A stretch of DNA of 64,000 nt from Legionella_C sp048541585 (GCF_048541585.1 NZ_CP183303.1:1178001-1242000), one strand, 5' to 3'; numbered from the stretch's first letter, positions 34,271 to 43,864 are shown. Notes: generated from the letters alone by a model not told the origin. Made by a program: numbers and translations.

Positions 34271-35488
34271 TTAAATTATACATAATTGCTCTTGTTTTTG
34301 CAAAGTGGGCTGATATGTAATATGTCTTTGGATATAGGCCGCCCATTTATCAAGTGCTTCTTGTCTTTGGGGTAGCATTTCATTTTTATTATAAGTAGCC
34401 ATAATCTTAGGCATTTTATGGCCTAAGCATTTTTCAATCACGACTGGATCAATATGGAGCGTTTCACCAAGCTGAGTTGCAAACGTACGTCTTAAATCAT
34501 GAGCAGTCCATTCTGGAATGCCTACCTTTGATTGAATTCGTCTGATAGCTCTTGGCAGAGAATTTTCGTCAAGCGGCTTGTCTTCAACTAAACTTGGTAG
34601 GACATAAGAAGAATCGCTAATATCATGTAATGCTTTAAAAATTGATTTAGTTAAATCTGATAGATGAATTTTAACAGTAATTCCGCCTTTATTATGTTCA
34701 GGTGGTACTATCCAAAGTGAATTATTGAAATCGACCTGGCTCCATTTCGCTAATCGTATTTCAGCTGTTCTAACTCCGGTAAGAATAATTATCTTTATAG
34801 CACTTTTAGTTTGAATTGACATTTGGCATTGAGAACTATCTAAAAAAAGCCAAATCTTTTTAATTTCTTCTAGGTTTAAATAGCGCTCCCGATGTTTTTC
34901 TAACCCGCCAATATCGCGAGCACGAATATTAGAAGCAGGGTTTGTTTGCATGCTTCCTCTACTGACTGCGTAATTGAAGACTTGCTTTAATGTACTTAAG
35001 ACTCGATTTGCTTGAATTGGAGCGCCACGTTGGACAATCTTATCTAGTGCATTAGAAATATCTATAGGTTGAATTTTTTCTAATTCGCAATGGCCAAGAA
35101 GGGGAATAATATCTGCTTCAATTTGCTGTTTAATTTGAAGAGGTTTTTTTCTATTTTTTTCAATATAATTGATATACCAAGAGGTAATTAGTTTGGCTAC
35201 AGTGTCATTCTTTTTTTCGATTTGTTGTTGAATAATGACTTTTGGAGCTTGACCTGTACGTCTTAATTCTTGAAGCTCAAGATATTTCTTTCGAGCTGCA
35301 GAAAGTGACATAGTAGGGTAGTGCCCTAACGTTAGTTTATCGGTTTTATTGCCTATTTTATAACGGTATATCCATGATTTAAGCTGATTGGGTGAAACGC
35401 GGATTCCAAATCCTCCTCCTTCATACTCTTCATACCGTTTATCTTTTGCTTTTAAATTTTTTATGTAAGTGTCAGTAAAGGTAGCCAT
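34271..35488 (-). CDS. int: Tyrosine recombinase/integrase of the ICE (P4-like)
   Basis: About 405 residues from ATG 35488 (TFTDTYIKNLKAKDKRY); an earlier in-frame start at 35524 has no better site. The N-terminal arm-binding domain (DUF4102-like, with WIYRYKIGNKTDKLTLGHYP) is followed by a core-binding domain. The catalytic domain has R in ILTGVRTAEIRLAKW, K in PPEHNKGGITVKIHL, HDLRRTFATQL and GHKMPKIMATY (H and Tyr). All catalytic residues are present. It reads away from a 3' tRNA fragment at 35.66-35.70 kb, which fits an att site. Confidence 0.92.
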   Translation of the reverse strand: MATFTDTYIKNLKAKDKRYEEYEGGGFGIRVSPNQLKSWIYRYKIGNKTDKLTLGHYPTMSLSAARKKYLELQELRRTGQAPKVIIQQQIEKKNDTVAKLITSWYINYIEKNRKKPLQIKQQIEADIIPLLGHCELEKIQPIDISNALDKIVQRGAPIQANRVLSTLKQVFNYAVSRGSMQTNPASNIRARDIGGLEKHRERYLNLEEIKKIWLFLDSSQCQMSIQTKSAIKIIILTGVRTAEIRLAKWSQVDFNNSLWIVPPEHNKGGITVKIHLSDLTKSIFKALHDISDSSYVLPSLVEDKPLDENSLPRAIRRIQSKVGIPEWTAHDLRRTFATQLGETLHIDPVVIEKCLGHKMPKIMATYNKNEMLPQRQEALDKWAAYIQRHITYQPTLQKQEQLCII

Positions 35489-35620
35489 TTTTATTCTTCT
35501 TTTTGGGTACACCAATGGGTACACTTAATTTTGTACTGGTTTACAATTTTTTGCAACTGTTTGCAACAGTAAATTTATATAAGTTGTTGATATTTAATAT
35601 TTAAGTGTATCTATTTGCTA

Positions 35621-35640
35621 TCGTTTGATACTGTTTGATA
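35621..35640. repeat. Direct GTTTGATA repeats near the integrase and att site
   Basis: TCGTTTGATA and CTGTTTGATA follow each other exactly (35,621-35,640), with related CTGTTTGCAA sequences about 70 bases earlier. They could be arm-type sites for the integrase; this is inferred from position. Confidence 0.35.
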
Positions 35641-35655
35641 ATCGAGGAAAATAGT

Positions 35656-35697
35656 CTCGTAATCAATAGGCCAGCGGTTCGATTCCGCTCAACGGCA
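35656..35697 (+). other. 3' part of a tRNA gene (Thr, CGT) marking a probable att site
   Basis: From position 35,656 the sequence follows tRNA geometry: loop CTCGTAA (anticodon CGT), stem TCAAT, a 5-base variable region, then a perfect T-arm (AGCGG-TTCGATT-CCGCT), a 7-base acceptor CAACGGC and discriminator A. The 5' half is absent; there is no D-arm or matching acceptor strand upstream. A displaced tRNA 3' end beside an integrase is the usual sign of element insertion. The Thr assignment assumes that loop register. Confidence 0.65.
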
Positions 35698-36264
35698 TAG
35701 ATCTGGATTGAGTTTTAAAGTTGGCTGGCTTGAATTTATAAATATTTGGTACCGATTTTGGTACCGATTTTAAAATGTAATTGTCTGATATTAAATGATA
35801 TAGAGTCTGTTAAATCAATATTTTCGGGTCTTTCTCATTTACGGGGGCATTATTAATCAATCGCAGAGGACCTTAACACGGCTTCTATAATTCAAAATTT
35901 CTAAAACCATAAGTACTCCACTGCATAAATTTTATTTTATAACACTTTTGCTTGGTATTTGAGCAAATTTATTATGTAGTAGCAAAACAAGTTGTCTTGC
36001 TTATAAATAGGTCTTCCCCAATCAGGAACGTTTATCAAATATAATATTCTAACTCTTATTCGGTAATTCTTTAGGAATACTTTGTCAAATGAAAAGGCCA
36101 GTATAGAAATTTTTTGCGACAGAACCAATTTATATGCTACTCTCAGCCACTTTCATCACTAATATTTTTTTATTAAGAATTAATACTTAGAGAGAATATT
36201 AAATTAAATTCTAGGGAAATTTGCAAAGGAGCATGCTCATTGTTTAATTAGGGTTATATTAACG
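35698..36264. other. Intergenic region beyond the ICE right end
   Basis: AT-rich, with no convincing gene. A 10-bp palindrome GAGCATGCTC (36,229-36,238) lies 26 bases before the LuxR-type gene and may be an operator, but one copy gives little support. A small minus-strand open frame (35,937-36,128) looks non-coding. Confidence 0.4.
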
Positions 36265-36981
36265 ATGTATGATTTTACTATAAGCAAATTGAATTCTTAT
36301 AAACTAACTATCTTACAAAAAGATTTTCTATCTTTATTATCAGAAAAAGAAAACTTTATATTTGTAAAGAATAAATTCTCAGTGTATCAAAATGCAAATC
36401 AACAATTTTTAGATCTTATGGGACTTAATACATTAAAGAACCTCTATAAAAAAACAGATTATGATCTTTGCAGAGATACCACAAAAATAAAAATTTATTT
36501 ACAGCATGATGAAGAAGTTCTTGAAACAGAGCAATCTTTGGTAGTCAATGAAGAAATTCTCCCGCAAAAAAATAGATTATTAAGAAAGCAAATGACTGGG
36601 ACAATTTATCCTATCTTTAACCAAGGAAGTAAACCTATAGCCATATTAGGCGTTGTAAAAACAAAATATTTACCTTTCAAACTAACTCTAGAAACTGCTA
36701 TTACTATGAGTAAGGAAGAGATGGATAATAATTTTATTAGGCGCTCTTATCCGGTGGTGATTTATGATAAAAAAATTACACTCTCAAAAAGAGAAATTCA
36801 ATGTATTATTGAGCTTCTTAAGGGTAAGAATGCTAAAGAGATCGCGGAAACATTTAGACTTAAGCAAACAACTATCGAATTTTACCTCGAAAATATTAAA
36901 GAGAAATTTGGTGCTACGAGTAAAAGTAGCTTGATCATGACAGTTTACAATCAAAGAATTATTCAGCAAATTATACTCTGA
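36265..36981 (+). CDS. LuxR-type transcriptional regulator of the NRPS-like gene
   Basis: 238 residues. The N-terminal part (about 15-160) is PAS-like (FVKNKFSVYQNANQQFLDLM, with GTIYPIFNQGSKPIAILGVV). The C-terminal helix-turn-helix (about 175-230) reads LSKREIQCIIELLKGKNAKE then TIEFYLENIKEKFGA, the standard LuxR/FixJ pattern. Its TGA overlaps the ATG of the NRPS-like gene (ATGA), so the pair is translationally coupled. The signal sensed is unknown. A paralogue is at 55,642-56,448. Confidence 0.82.
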   Translation: MYDFTISKLNSYKLTILQKDFLSLLSEKENFIFVKNKFSVYQNANQQFLDLMGLNTLKNLYKKTDYDLCRDTTKIKIYLQHDEEVLETEQSLVVNEEILPQKNRLLRKQMTGTIYPIFNQGSKPIAILGVVKTKYLPFKLTLETAITMSKEEMDNNFIRRSYPVVIYDKKITLSKREIQCIIELLKGKNAKEIAETFRLKQTTIEFYLENIKEKFGATSKSSLIMTVYNQRIIQQIIL

Positions 36982-39900
36982 TGTTTAATATATTTTATCA
37001 TTCTGTTCAGCAAGATTCTGACTCAATTGCAATCATTTTAAGTAATGGAGAAAAGTTAAGTTATAAGAAAGTTGATGAACTTGTCGAGCTTTGGGCAAAG
37101 TACTTTATTTTTGTAGGCGTACAACAAGGAAATAGAGTCGCAGTTCTTACAAAAACTGAAGATCTTCATCCTTTTCTACACCTCGCATTAGATAAAATTA
37201 ATGCTACTGTTGTACCATTAGATATTGATATTCCACCGGCGCAGTTAGCAACTGATATTAAGAAACTCAACTTAGATAAAATCGTTATTGATGAAGAACT
37301 CTGTCAAAATTATGAAATACCTGAGCAAATTAAATCGTATCTTCCTATTCAAGGTATTATCCCTAAAAATAATAATGAACTAACGTCTGTTTGTTTGCCA
37401 CTCATTGAACGTAATCCTGATATTCCTAACTATATAGTTGCTTCATCAGGTGTATCAAGTAATAAGAAATGGATTCCCATTAATTCACCAGGGCTTACTT
37501 ATTGGGCAGAGGTAGAAAAGTCATTACTTAAACTATCACCTAAAGATAAAATATTATGCACACGCAGTCCTGCTTATGATGCCAGAATTTCTGAATATGT
37601 TCGCAGTTTTGCAGCAGGTAGCACCTTAGTTCTCATGCCGCAAGCAGCACGTAAAGATTTCAATGAGATTATTGAACGATGTGAGCAAGAGAAAATAACT
37701 TGCCTGATATTAATTGCCTCTCAATTAACTATGCCTAATCAGGAAGCGCTTATACAGCGACTTGCTAAAGCTGGTTTAACTCATTTAATGGTTACAGGCG
37801 ATGCTTGCAGCATGGGCTTAAAGAGGCTTTGTGAAAAATACCATATTAATTTATGGAATTGTTATGGCCCAACTGAAGCTACGTTTGGCATGAGTATATT
37901 GCGTGTCAATCATGAGGAAATTGAGGACGAAAATGGACAACTTGTCGTTCCAATAGGATTTCCCCAAGGTGAAGAAGTCAAATTTCATATTATTGATGAG
38001 TGCCTTTATATAGAATCGCCTTTCTTATCGCCTGGTTATATTGATGCTCCAGATCTTACAAAAAAAAATTTCCCGACTTTATTCATTAATAATCGCTGGG
38101 TACGTGTCTTTAATACAGAAAATAAATTTTTAGTTAAAGATAATCGACTCATTTTTAAGGGAAGAATAGATAATGATGCACATATAAAAGTATCAGGCGT
38201 TAAAGTAGATCCATATGCCATTCAACAATGTATTGAAAAGTACAATGATGAAATAGGGCAAAATGTGTTACAAGTTTATGTGGTCGTTAAACCCTGGCTT
38301 AATAATAATAAACCATTTGCCTACCTTGTAGTACAGCATGAATTTTCTAAACCTCATTTTATGGCTTATTTGAAGAAATGGCTACGTAAAGAAGAGTTAC
38401 CTATTATTGTTACACTATCTGATTTTCCTCGTTTAATTCCTAGTGAAAAAATAGATCGTCGAGCCCTTATTGCCAGAGTTGATCATCCAGATGAATTCTT
38501 CTTTAATGAAGGAAGACAAAATAAAGAAAAATTTTCTGCAAGTGGTATGGGTTTAGAGCCTTCTATCATGCATGAAATGAATGAATTTGTTGAAAGAATT
38601 AAAAATAATCAAATTGAGTACACTACTGAAGATGATTTATTTATGAAAATTGATAAATTAGTTCTTGCAGCAAACCATCTTGATCAAGAATTAACTTTAA
38701 ATGGTAATAAAGAAAAAGTCCTGGCATGGTTAGAGGCAGCTTATCAGTTAGTTTCTAAATTTTTTCCGAAATATTTAGAGCTTTTGGAAGAGAACGTCAA
38801 GCAGACTGTTTTGGAAGGCTATTCACTTACTCACCTAGCTAGCTATGCTCAATTACTGCATTATTATGGTAAAGCCTTACGTTATAAAGATAATATTCAT
38901 GAAAAACGCAGTCAATTTCTAAAGTCAGCAGTAACGATTGCTTCTTATCTAGAAGAAAAATCAGAACTCGTAGATCAGCACGATTTTAGAGGCCGATTAT
39001 TAACTTATAATCTAGGCTTGATGCTTTGTTTGTGTGATAAAGGTAGCTTACAGGAAGCGCTTGAATTAGCAAAAAAACAAGTTACTTTGGCTGTTGAAAA
39101 GCAAGAAGTTTTCCATATCATACAATATAAGTCATATATTGCCAGGATTTTACTCTCTCTTCAGCAACCTGAGATAGCATTGCAATGGGCTAGCGAGGCG
39201 CTTACATTAGCAAGACAATTTTATAAATATCAGGTTGTATTTAGTAATGCTGCAATAGCCTATATTAAGTGTTGTATAGAAAACAAAGAAGAAAATAAAG
39301 CGTGTGAGTTAGCCAGAGAAATTCTTGCAGCCTACAAAGCTAATCCACTTTGTGGTGTAAAGGCGCATCATTTGCAAGACGCAAAAGAGACATTACAGCG
39401 TTATGATCAGTTAGCACGTAGCTGGTGTAATGTTCTGGGAATAACTGAGAGCGATGAAGATCAAGAGTTTATTTTTTTAGGCGGGGACTCTATTCAATTA
39501 AGCCAACTAGTCTTTCAAATTCAACAGAATATTGCCCCAACTTTTAATTATCAAAAAATACTTAATTTACCTTCTTTAACACTAAGGCAAATACGAGCTT
39601 CTTTAAAAAATATGCAACAAACTACACAGACTAGTGCTATAGTCCGAGCTTTATATCCACCAGTGAATGATAGAGCTAACTATTTCTTTCTACCGCCTTT
39701 GTTAGGAGAGGGTTATTTTACTTATAAAGAATTAGCGCAGGTTTTTTTATCTCATTATCAATTCAATGTTTATGGTTTATCAGATCCGAGTATTTATGAC
39801 GCCAAATTATTACCTAAAACTTTGGAAGAAGCCGCTAGTAGATATGTACAAGCGATTAAAACAATTCAACCTAAAGGTCCTTATAATTTATTAGGGTTTT

Positions 39901-41189
39901 CTTATGGAGGTACGCTTGCTTATTTTGTAGCCAAACAATTACTTGAGCAGGGTGAGCACATCAAAGCATTACATCTCGTTGATGCGTTTCCACCAGAAAT
40001 GTACCAAAAGCTCTCTGCGAAAGACCATGCTGAATTATTAGAAGAATTGATTAATTTTGTTATTCAAACTTTAAATAACCGCTTTTACAACGAAAAACTT
40101 AAACACATTAAATTAATTAAGTTTGATAAACTGTCTCCATTGGATCAAGTTACTAAAAGTTTCGATTCTTTGATTTTAAAGGTAGTGAAACAAGAATCAA
40201 AAGCTTTATTGTTGTTAGCACGCCAACATTTATTATTAATGCTCGAAACAAAAGAAATTAATAAGATACCCGTATGGGCAAATCTTTATTTATCAACGCC
40301 GAATCAAACTTATTTAGATGTAATTCATCGTATTAATAAAATTGTAAAAAAATCGGCTAATTGCCAAACCTATTTTTGGAACAATTATTTTGAGGAAGTA
40401 AATCTTGCTGGTAAGCGGGTAGATGTAAAGCATCTACAATTACTCAAACCGCAAACAACTAATTTAGGCAATTCTGCACACATCTTTTGGGAACGAGCGC
40501 ATGATCCCCTCTTTAATCTTCACTTTGATTATTTTGGCCCTAAACCATTTTATTATTTGGAAAGGGTAAATGACGTCTATTTTAATTTGCATCTATATTC
40601 CTTAGACTGGCGAGAGTTAGCTTTTTTTAAAAACCAGCTAGCCAAAATATTTCAAGTAACTCATTTACTTACTTATCCTTTATACGACAGAACAGCAGAA
40701 AAATATGAGCGAAAAGATAAAATTTATGTTACTAAATATTGTCTTTCTTCTAGACTATCTAAAGAGAAAATAGCAAAGCTTCATGATTTTTTTGCTGAAC
40801 AAAAAATAGATAATTTTAATTTTAAAGATAATCCTAAATTGCTTCTACCTTATATTGAAGAACAACAATATATTGAGCATTTTTTTATTAATCTGGATAT
40901 TTATTGGAATAGCCAGTATTTAATGAGCCTTTATTTTAATTGCCATGGCAAGGCTCAGAGACTACTTGAAAAAATTTTTGCAGTAATGAAAATGGATATC
41001 GATCGTTTTTCTGAACTTAACAATAATCTGTATAATTATTCTCATTTTATTTACGATATTTATAATCCTTCTATCTTTAATGCAGTAGAGCAAATATCTT
41101 CTTGGTTGAACAAATTTATCACTTTATTGCTTCCATATGTAGAGCCTACTATAGAGCATGAGCCCCAACAAATAATGAGCCTTCAATAA
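36981..41189 (+). CDS. NRPS-like protein: adenylation, TPR-like insert, carrier and thioesterase
   Basis: 1402 residues. An AMP-binding domain (about 1-500) has A4 region AYDARISEYVRSF with Asp as in alpha-amino-acid enzymes, A5 NCYGPTEATFG, A8-like FKGRIDNDAHIKVSGVKVD and A10 PSEKIDRRAL. The A3 loop (VASSGVSSNKKWIPI) is degenerate. Residues about 540-810 form helical TPR-like repeats instead of a condensation domain. FLGGDSIQLSQLVF (about 832) is a carrier site, and LLGFSYGGTLAYF (about 973) a thioesterase. An extra 250-residue C-terminus is unassigned. It could make and release an amino-acid ester or amide. No phosphopantetheinyl transferase is nearby. Confidence 0.85.
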   Translation: MFNIFYHSVQQDSDSIAIILSNGEKLSYKKVDELVELWAKYFIFVGVQQGNRVAVLTKTEDLHPFLHLALDKINATVVPLDIDIPPAQLATDIKKLNLDKIVIDEELCQNYEIPEQIKSYLPIQGIIPKNNNELTSVCLPLIERNPDIPNYIVASSGVSSNKKWIPINSPGLTYWAEVEKSLLKLSPKDKILCTRSPAYDARISEYVRSFAAGSTLVLMPQAARKDFNEIIERCEQEKITCLILIASQLTMPNQEALIQRLAKAGLTHLMVTGDACSMGLKRLCEKYHINLWNCYGPTEATFGMSILRVNHEEIEDENGQLVVPIGFPQGEEVKFHIIDECLYIESPFLSPGYIDAPDLTKKNFPTLFINNRWVRVFNTENKFLVKDNRLIFKGRIDNDAHIKVSGVKVDPYAIQQCIEKYNDEIGQNVLQVYVVVKPWLNNNKPFAYLVVQHEFSKPHFMAYLKKWLRKEELPIIVTLSDFPRLIPSEKIDRRALIARVDHPDEFFFNEGRQNKEKFSASGMGLEPSIMHEMNEFVERIKNNQIEYTTEDDLFMKIDKLVLAANHLDQELTLNGNKEKVLAWLEAAYQLVSKFFPKYLELLEENVKQTVLEGYSLTHLASYAQLLHYYGKALRYKDNIHEKRSQFLKSAVTIASYLEEKSELVDQHDFRGRLLTYNLGLMLCLCDKGSLQEALELAKKQVTLAVEKQEVFHIIQYKSYIARILLSLQQPEIALQWASEALTLARQFYKYQVVFSNAAIAYIKCCIENKEENKACELAREILAAYKANPLCGVKAHHLQDAKETLQRYDQLARSWCNVLGITESDEDQEFIFLGGDSIQLSQLVFQIQQNIAPTFNYQKILNLPSLTLRQIRASLKNMQQTTQTSAIVRALYPPVNDRANYFFLPPLLGEGYFTYKELAQVFLSHYQFNVYGLSDPSIYDAKLLPKTLEEAASRYVQAIKTIQPKGPYNLLGFSYGGTLAYFVAKQLLEQGEHIKALHLVDAFPPEMYQKLSAKDHAELLEELINFVIQTLNNRFYNEKLKHIKLIKFDKLSPLDQVTKSFDSLILKVVKQESKALLLLARQHLLLMLETKEINKIPVWANLYLSTPNQTYLDVIHRINKIVKKSANCQTYFWNNYFEEVNLAGKRVDVKHLQLLKPQTTNLGNSAHIFWERAHDPLFNLHFDYFGPKPFYYLERVNDVYFNLHLYSLDWRELAFFKNQLAKIFQVTHLLTYPLYDRTAEKYERKDKIYVTKYCLSSRLSKEKIAKLHDFFAEQKIDNFNFKDNPKLLLPYIEEQQYIEHFFINLDIYWNSQYLMSLYFNCHGKAQRLLEKIFAVMKMDIDRFSELNNNLYNYSHFIYDIYNPSIFNAVEQISSWLNKFITLLLPYVEPTIEHEPQQIMSLQ

Positions 41190-41202
41190 GAGAATTCAAT
41201 AA

Positions 41203-41237
41203 ATGCAGGTAAGACGATGATTACCTGCATCATGTTT
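41203..41237 (+). terminator. Terminator after the NRPS-like gene
   Basis: ATGCAGGTAA (41,203-41,212) and TTACCTGCAT (41,221-41,230) form a perfect 10-bp stem with an 8-base loop, followed by a T-run (CATGTTTTTA). It also serves as the boundary with the convergent TPR gene. Confidence 0.72.
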
Positions 41238-41241
41238 TTAA

Positions 41242-42264
41242 TTATAATGTGCAGGTTTTATGAGTATTAATTACTTTTTCTGCTGCTTCCCTATGAGTGG
41301 GTTTAGCACCGCACTCAGGATTATTATCCATTTCTTCTAAGATACTGCTAGCCATTAATTGCGCTTCATCTTTTTCATCTGCAGCTTCTAAAACATTCAT
41401 CAAGCAAACTCGTGCATTAAAGTTTACTAAACTGCTACTTTCTGGCATAAGACTTTCTTGGACAGCCTGTAGCGCATATTGTTTCGCAACCTCTATTCCA
41501 GAGCCAAAGTCCTGATGTTTTTTGATATAGATATTCGCTAATTGGATTGAAGCTTGAGCTCGATGAAAGGCACTAGGTAATGCGAGTTGAGGTTTGATTA
41601 ATTCAGCGGCTTTATCATACTGTTTCATATCTTGCAGACAATAATTAACGGGCATTTCATAAGTAGCAATACGATTTTCATAATTGTGAGGGTCTTCTTT
41701 TTCATCACAATTCAAAGTACTTAGGTATTGAGCTATTTTTAAGGCATTTGAAAGTAAAGGTAAACGTTCTTTTGCAGAAATTCCTGTGTAACGCCGTGCT
41801 TTACCTAAATAATGAAGCAACTGAGCATGACTAGATAATTCTCTCGGGCTGTATTTTTCTAAATGCTCATAATCATATTTTTTATCAAGAGCAAAGGCTG
41901 CTTCAAGGTAATTTAATACCAATCTTTCTTTTTCTTTTGGCGCAGGCTTTTCGTTAAATCGTTGTTGGTCTAAATGATTAGAATATAAAGTAAATACATC
42001 AATGTAACCTAAAGTATCTTCAGGCGTAAATTCTTTTTCTCTAATAGCAGTAGCAATAGCATCTAGTTTCATTCTTAAAGGCAAAATAATACCTTTTCCT
42101 TCATTAGAAAATTTTTTAAAACAGGCATCACCTTGCTCAATACTATTATCTTTTCTTTTTTTAAATAAAGCTTTATCTAAATAAAGATAATTTTTCAATA
42201 AACTATCAACATCTAATGTAAATTCAAGTGGCGAGTTTGGCTGAAACATTTTTGCTTTATACAT
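41242..42264 (-). CDS. TPR-like protein homologous to the insert in the NRPS-like protein
   Basis: 340 residues, mostly helical. SSHAQLLHYLGKARRYTG and the ending NNPECGAKPTHREAAEKVI align with ASYAQLLHYYGKALRYKD and ANPLCGVKAHHLQDAKETL inside the NRPS-like protein. The whole C-terminal 240 residues match that region in order, so the two derive from a common ancestor. It ends convergently with the NRPS-like gene. It may be a partner or cargo-binding protein for the same pathway; function is inferred from homology only. No signal peptide is seen. Confidence 0.65.
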   Translation of the reverse strand: MYKAKMFQPNSPLEFTLDVDSLLKNYLYLDKALFKKRKDNSIEQGDACFKKFSNEGKGIILPLRMKLDAIATAIREKEFTPEDTLGYIDVFTLYSNHLDQQRFNEKPAPKEKERLVLNYLEAAFALDKKYDYEHLEKYSPRELSSHAQLLHYLGKARRYTGISAKERLPLLSNALKIAQYLSTLNCDEKEDPHNYENRIATYEMPVNYCLQDMKQYDKAAELIKPQLALPSAFHRAQASIQLANIYIKKHQDFGSGIEVAKQYALQAVQESLMPESSSLVNFNARVCLMNVLEAADEKDEAQLMASSILEEMDNNPECGAKPTHREAAEKVINTHKTCTL

Positions 42265-42582
42265 AAGTATTAAACTCCAATAATTGTAAAATTGAAGTTT
42301 AAAAAAAAAGTAAGATTTTAATTACCTAACTAAATCAGGTAGTTAATCTCTTACAATTTATAATTTTTCTTTCACTAAGTCCTTTTCAATTAAAAGTTAG
42401 TTTAATGATTCAAGATAAATCCATTAATCGTAATTACAAATAATTATGTGGTAAAAGTTGTATCAAAAAATAGTTTTAGAACATATGGCACGGTACTCGT
42501 ACCTCAAAGGTTATTGAGCAATTCTAGGATAAGCATTTAATGGTATTAAATTTATTTGATAATTTTAAACAGATTAAAATTT
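42265..42582. other. AT-rich intergenic region at the edge of the duplicated module
   Basis: About 320 bases with no gene. It contains the leader of the TPR gene and the junction at which the truncated lvrA copy stops (42,583). An inverted-repeat-like stretch (AATTACCTAACTAAATCAGGTAGTTAAT, about 42,320-42,347) may form a weak hairpin. Confidence 0.4.
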
Positions 42583-42919
42583 TCACACGGCTTTTTTTTG
42601 AGCAAAATAATCTAACGAAGCTAATAAGCATTTTAAAATTAATTTCTCATTTGTTGATTGCAGCTGAATTAAGCCGGCGCGTTCAAAGCCAGCAAGTGCA
42701 CGTCTAACCTGGGCACGTGAATAAGTTACACTCTTTATTCCTTGATGAGACTCAACAAAAAGTTGTTCAGCGATAGATTGGTGATTAATACCCCGATCAA
42801 GTCCAACAACGCCTGTCTTTATATTCATATATGGCTTAATGCCTCAAGTAAGCAAGCTGCTGTATATGTGGTAATTCATACAGTGCTGCTAATTCTTCTC
42901 TATTGATCATGAAGTACAT
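42583..42919 (-). pseudogene. Truncated and frameshifted second copy of lvrA
   Basis: Matches the N-terminal 110 codons of the lvrA at 17.9-18.8 kb, with the leader (MYFMIN) intact at 42,917-42,919. A 2-base loss near 42,843 (the intact gene has CTCTTAAG, here CTCAAG) shifts the frame after about 25 codons. The downstream part stays open (NIKTGVVGLDRGINHQSIAE) to FAQKKAV, then runs into unrelated sequence with a stop. The replication-like C-terminal domain is gone. It is a remnant of a second ICE regulatory block. Confidence 0.85.
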
Positions 42920-42951
42920 TGCGTCCTCTCAAATTTTGTAGTCCAATTACA

Positions 42952-42977
42952 CATCATTTCGGGTAGAAAAAATGATG
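42952..42977. promoter_or_regulatory. Second copy of the lvrA-leader inverted repeat
   Basis: CATCATTT and AAATGATG with a 10-base spacer, identical to 18,850-18,875. Confidence 0.45.
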
Positions 42978-43010
42978 AAAAATAACCATGAAAACACTAA
43001 GCGTGCATTA

Positions 43011-43027
43011 ATACTTATTTCGAGTAT
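43011..43027. promoter_or_regulatory. Third candidate LvrR operator, before lvrR copy 2
   Basis: ATACTTATTTCGAGTAT is a degenerate match to the palindrome at 31,766-31,782, with one half-site (CGAGTAT) fully kept. It lies about 80 bases before the second lvrR ATG. A TTGAGA/TATGAT promoter like that of copy 1 follows at about 43,051-43,078. Confidence 0.5.
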
Positions 43028-43109
43028 TTAAAATTAAATATTAACACATATTGAGAAGTATTCAATATCTGATATGATGTTTTTTAACAGTATGGATCGT
43101 GAGTAACTT

Positions 43110-43790
43110 ATGAGTATTAAAGAAAAAATAGGAAAGCGTATTAAGGATGAACGCTTAGCAAAAGGTTTAACTCGAAAAGGGTTAGCGGAATTAACGAATG
43201 ACCTGAATGTATCGCGTATTAATAACTATGAACGCGGTGAAAGAACGCCAGGTCCGCTGGAAATAAAGCAGCTTGCTAAAGCCCTAGAAGTATCCGCAGC
43301 ATTTTTAATGTGTTTATCAGATGACAAACAAGGCGCCTTGAAAAAATCACCTGGCTTAGGTGCTTTAATTCCTATCTTAACTTATCAACAAGCTTGTAAC
43401 CCAGTTGAGCATATTGATCAAATTAAACAAGATACCTATTCAGAAAAGGTCGATTTAATACCTATTGCGCCAAAGCTAAGTGAGCGAATTAGTGAATATG
43501 CTTTTGCTTTAGAAGTGCAAGATTCAAGTATGATTCCAGAATTTAGGGTAGGGGATATTCTTATTGTTGATCCACAAATATTACCTAAGCCTGGTGATTT
43601 TATTGTAGCTCAGCTCAATGAAGATAAAGAAATTTTAATTCGTAAATATAAACAGCTTTCTGCTACAAAGATAAATCCTGAATTTGAGTTAATTGCGCTT
43701 AATGAGGATTGGGCAAAAATATCAGTCAATTCTGATCTGAACATAAATATTATTGGGACAGTAGTCAGCTTAAATAGAATATTCCTTTAA
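43110..43790 (+). CDS. lvrR: Second LvrR-like XRE/S24 repressor
   Basis: 226 residues, differing from the repressor at 19,008-19,688 at only a small number of positions (for example PGPLEIKQ for PGPMEIKQ, and a different last few residues, SLNRIFL). The helix-turn-helix and S24 serine/lysine region are intact. Because the DNA-binding half is nearly the same, both proteins probably bind the same operator and could cross-regulate. The neighbouring lvrA is decayed, so this copy may act only as an immunity factor. Divergence from copy 1 is small, suggesting recent duplication. Confidence 0.88.
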   Translation: MSIKEKIGKRIKDERLAKGLTRKGLAELTNDLNVSRINNYERGERTPGPLEIKQLAKALEVSAAFLMCLSDDKQGALKKSPGLGALIPILTYQQACNPVEHIDQIKQDTYSEKVDLIPIAPKLSERISEYAFALEVQDSSMIPEFRVGDILIVDPQILPKPGDFIVAQLNEDKEILIRKYKQLSATKINPEFELIALNEDWAKISVNSDLNINIIGTVVSLNRIFL

Positions 43791-43864
43791 AATGAGAGTA
43801 GAACTCAAAGTTAGTATTTATTAACTTAAGTAATTTGATAAGAAAAATTAATTGAGAAAGTAAG

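Noticed and set aside
36229..36238. GAGCATGCTC palindrome as a LuxR operator
   Set aside because: A single 10-bp palindrome with no second copy near the other LuxR gene is likely by chance.
43110..43790. Assembly artefact for the second lvrR
   Set aside because: Scattered base differences along the copy and a distinct C-terminal end show a true paralogue.
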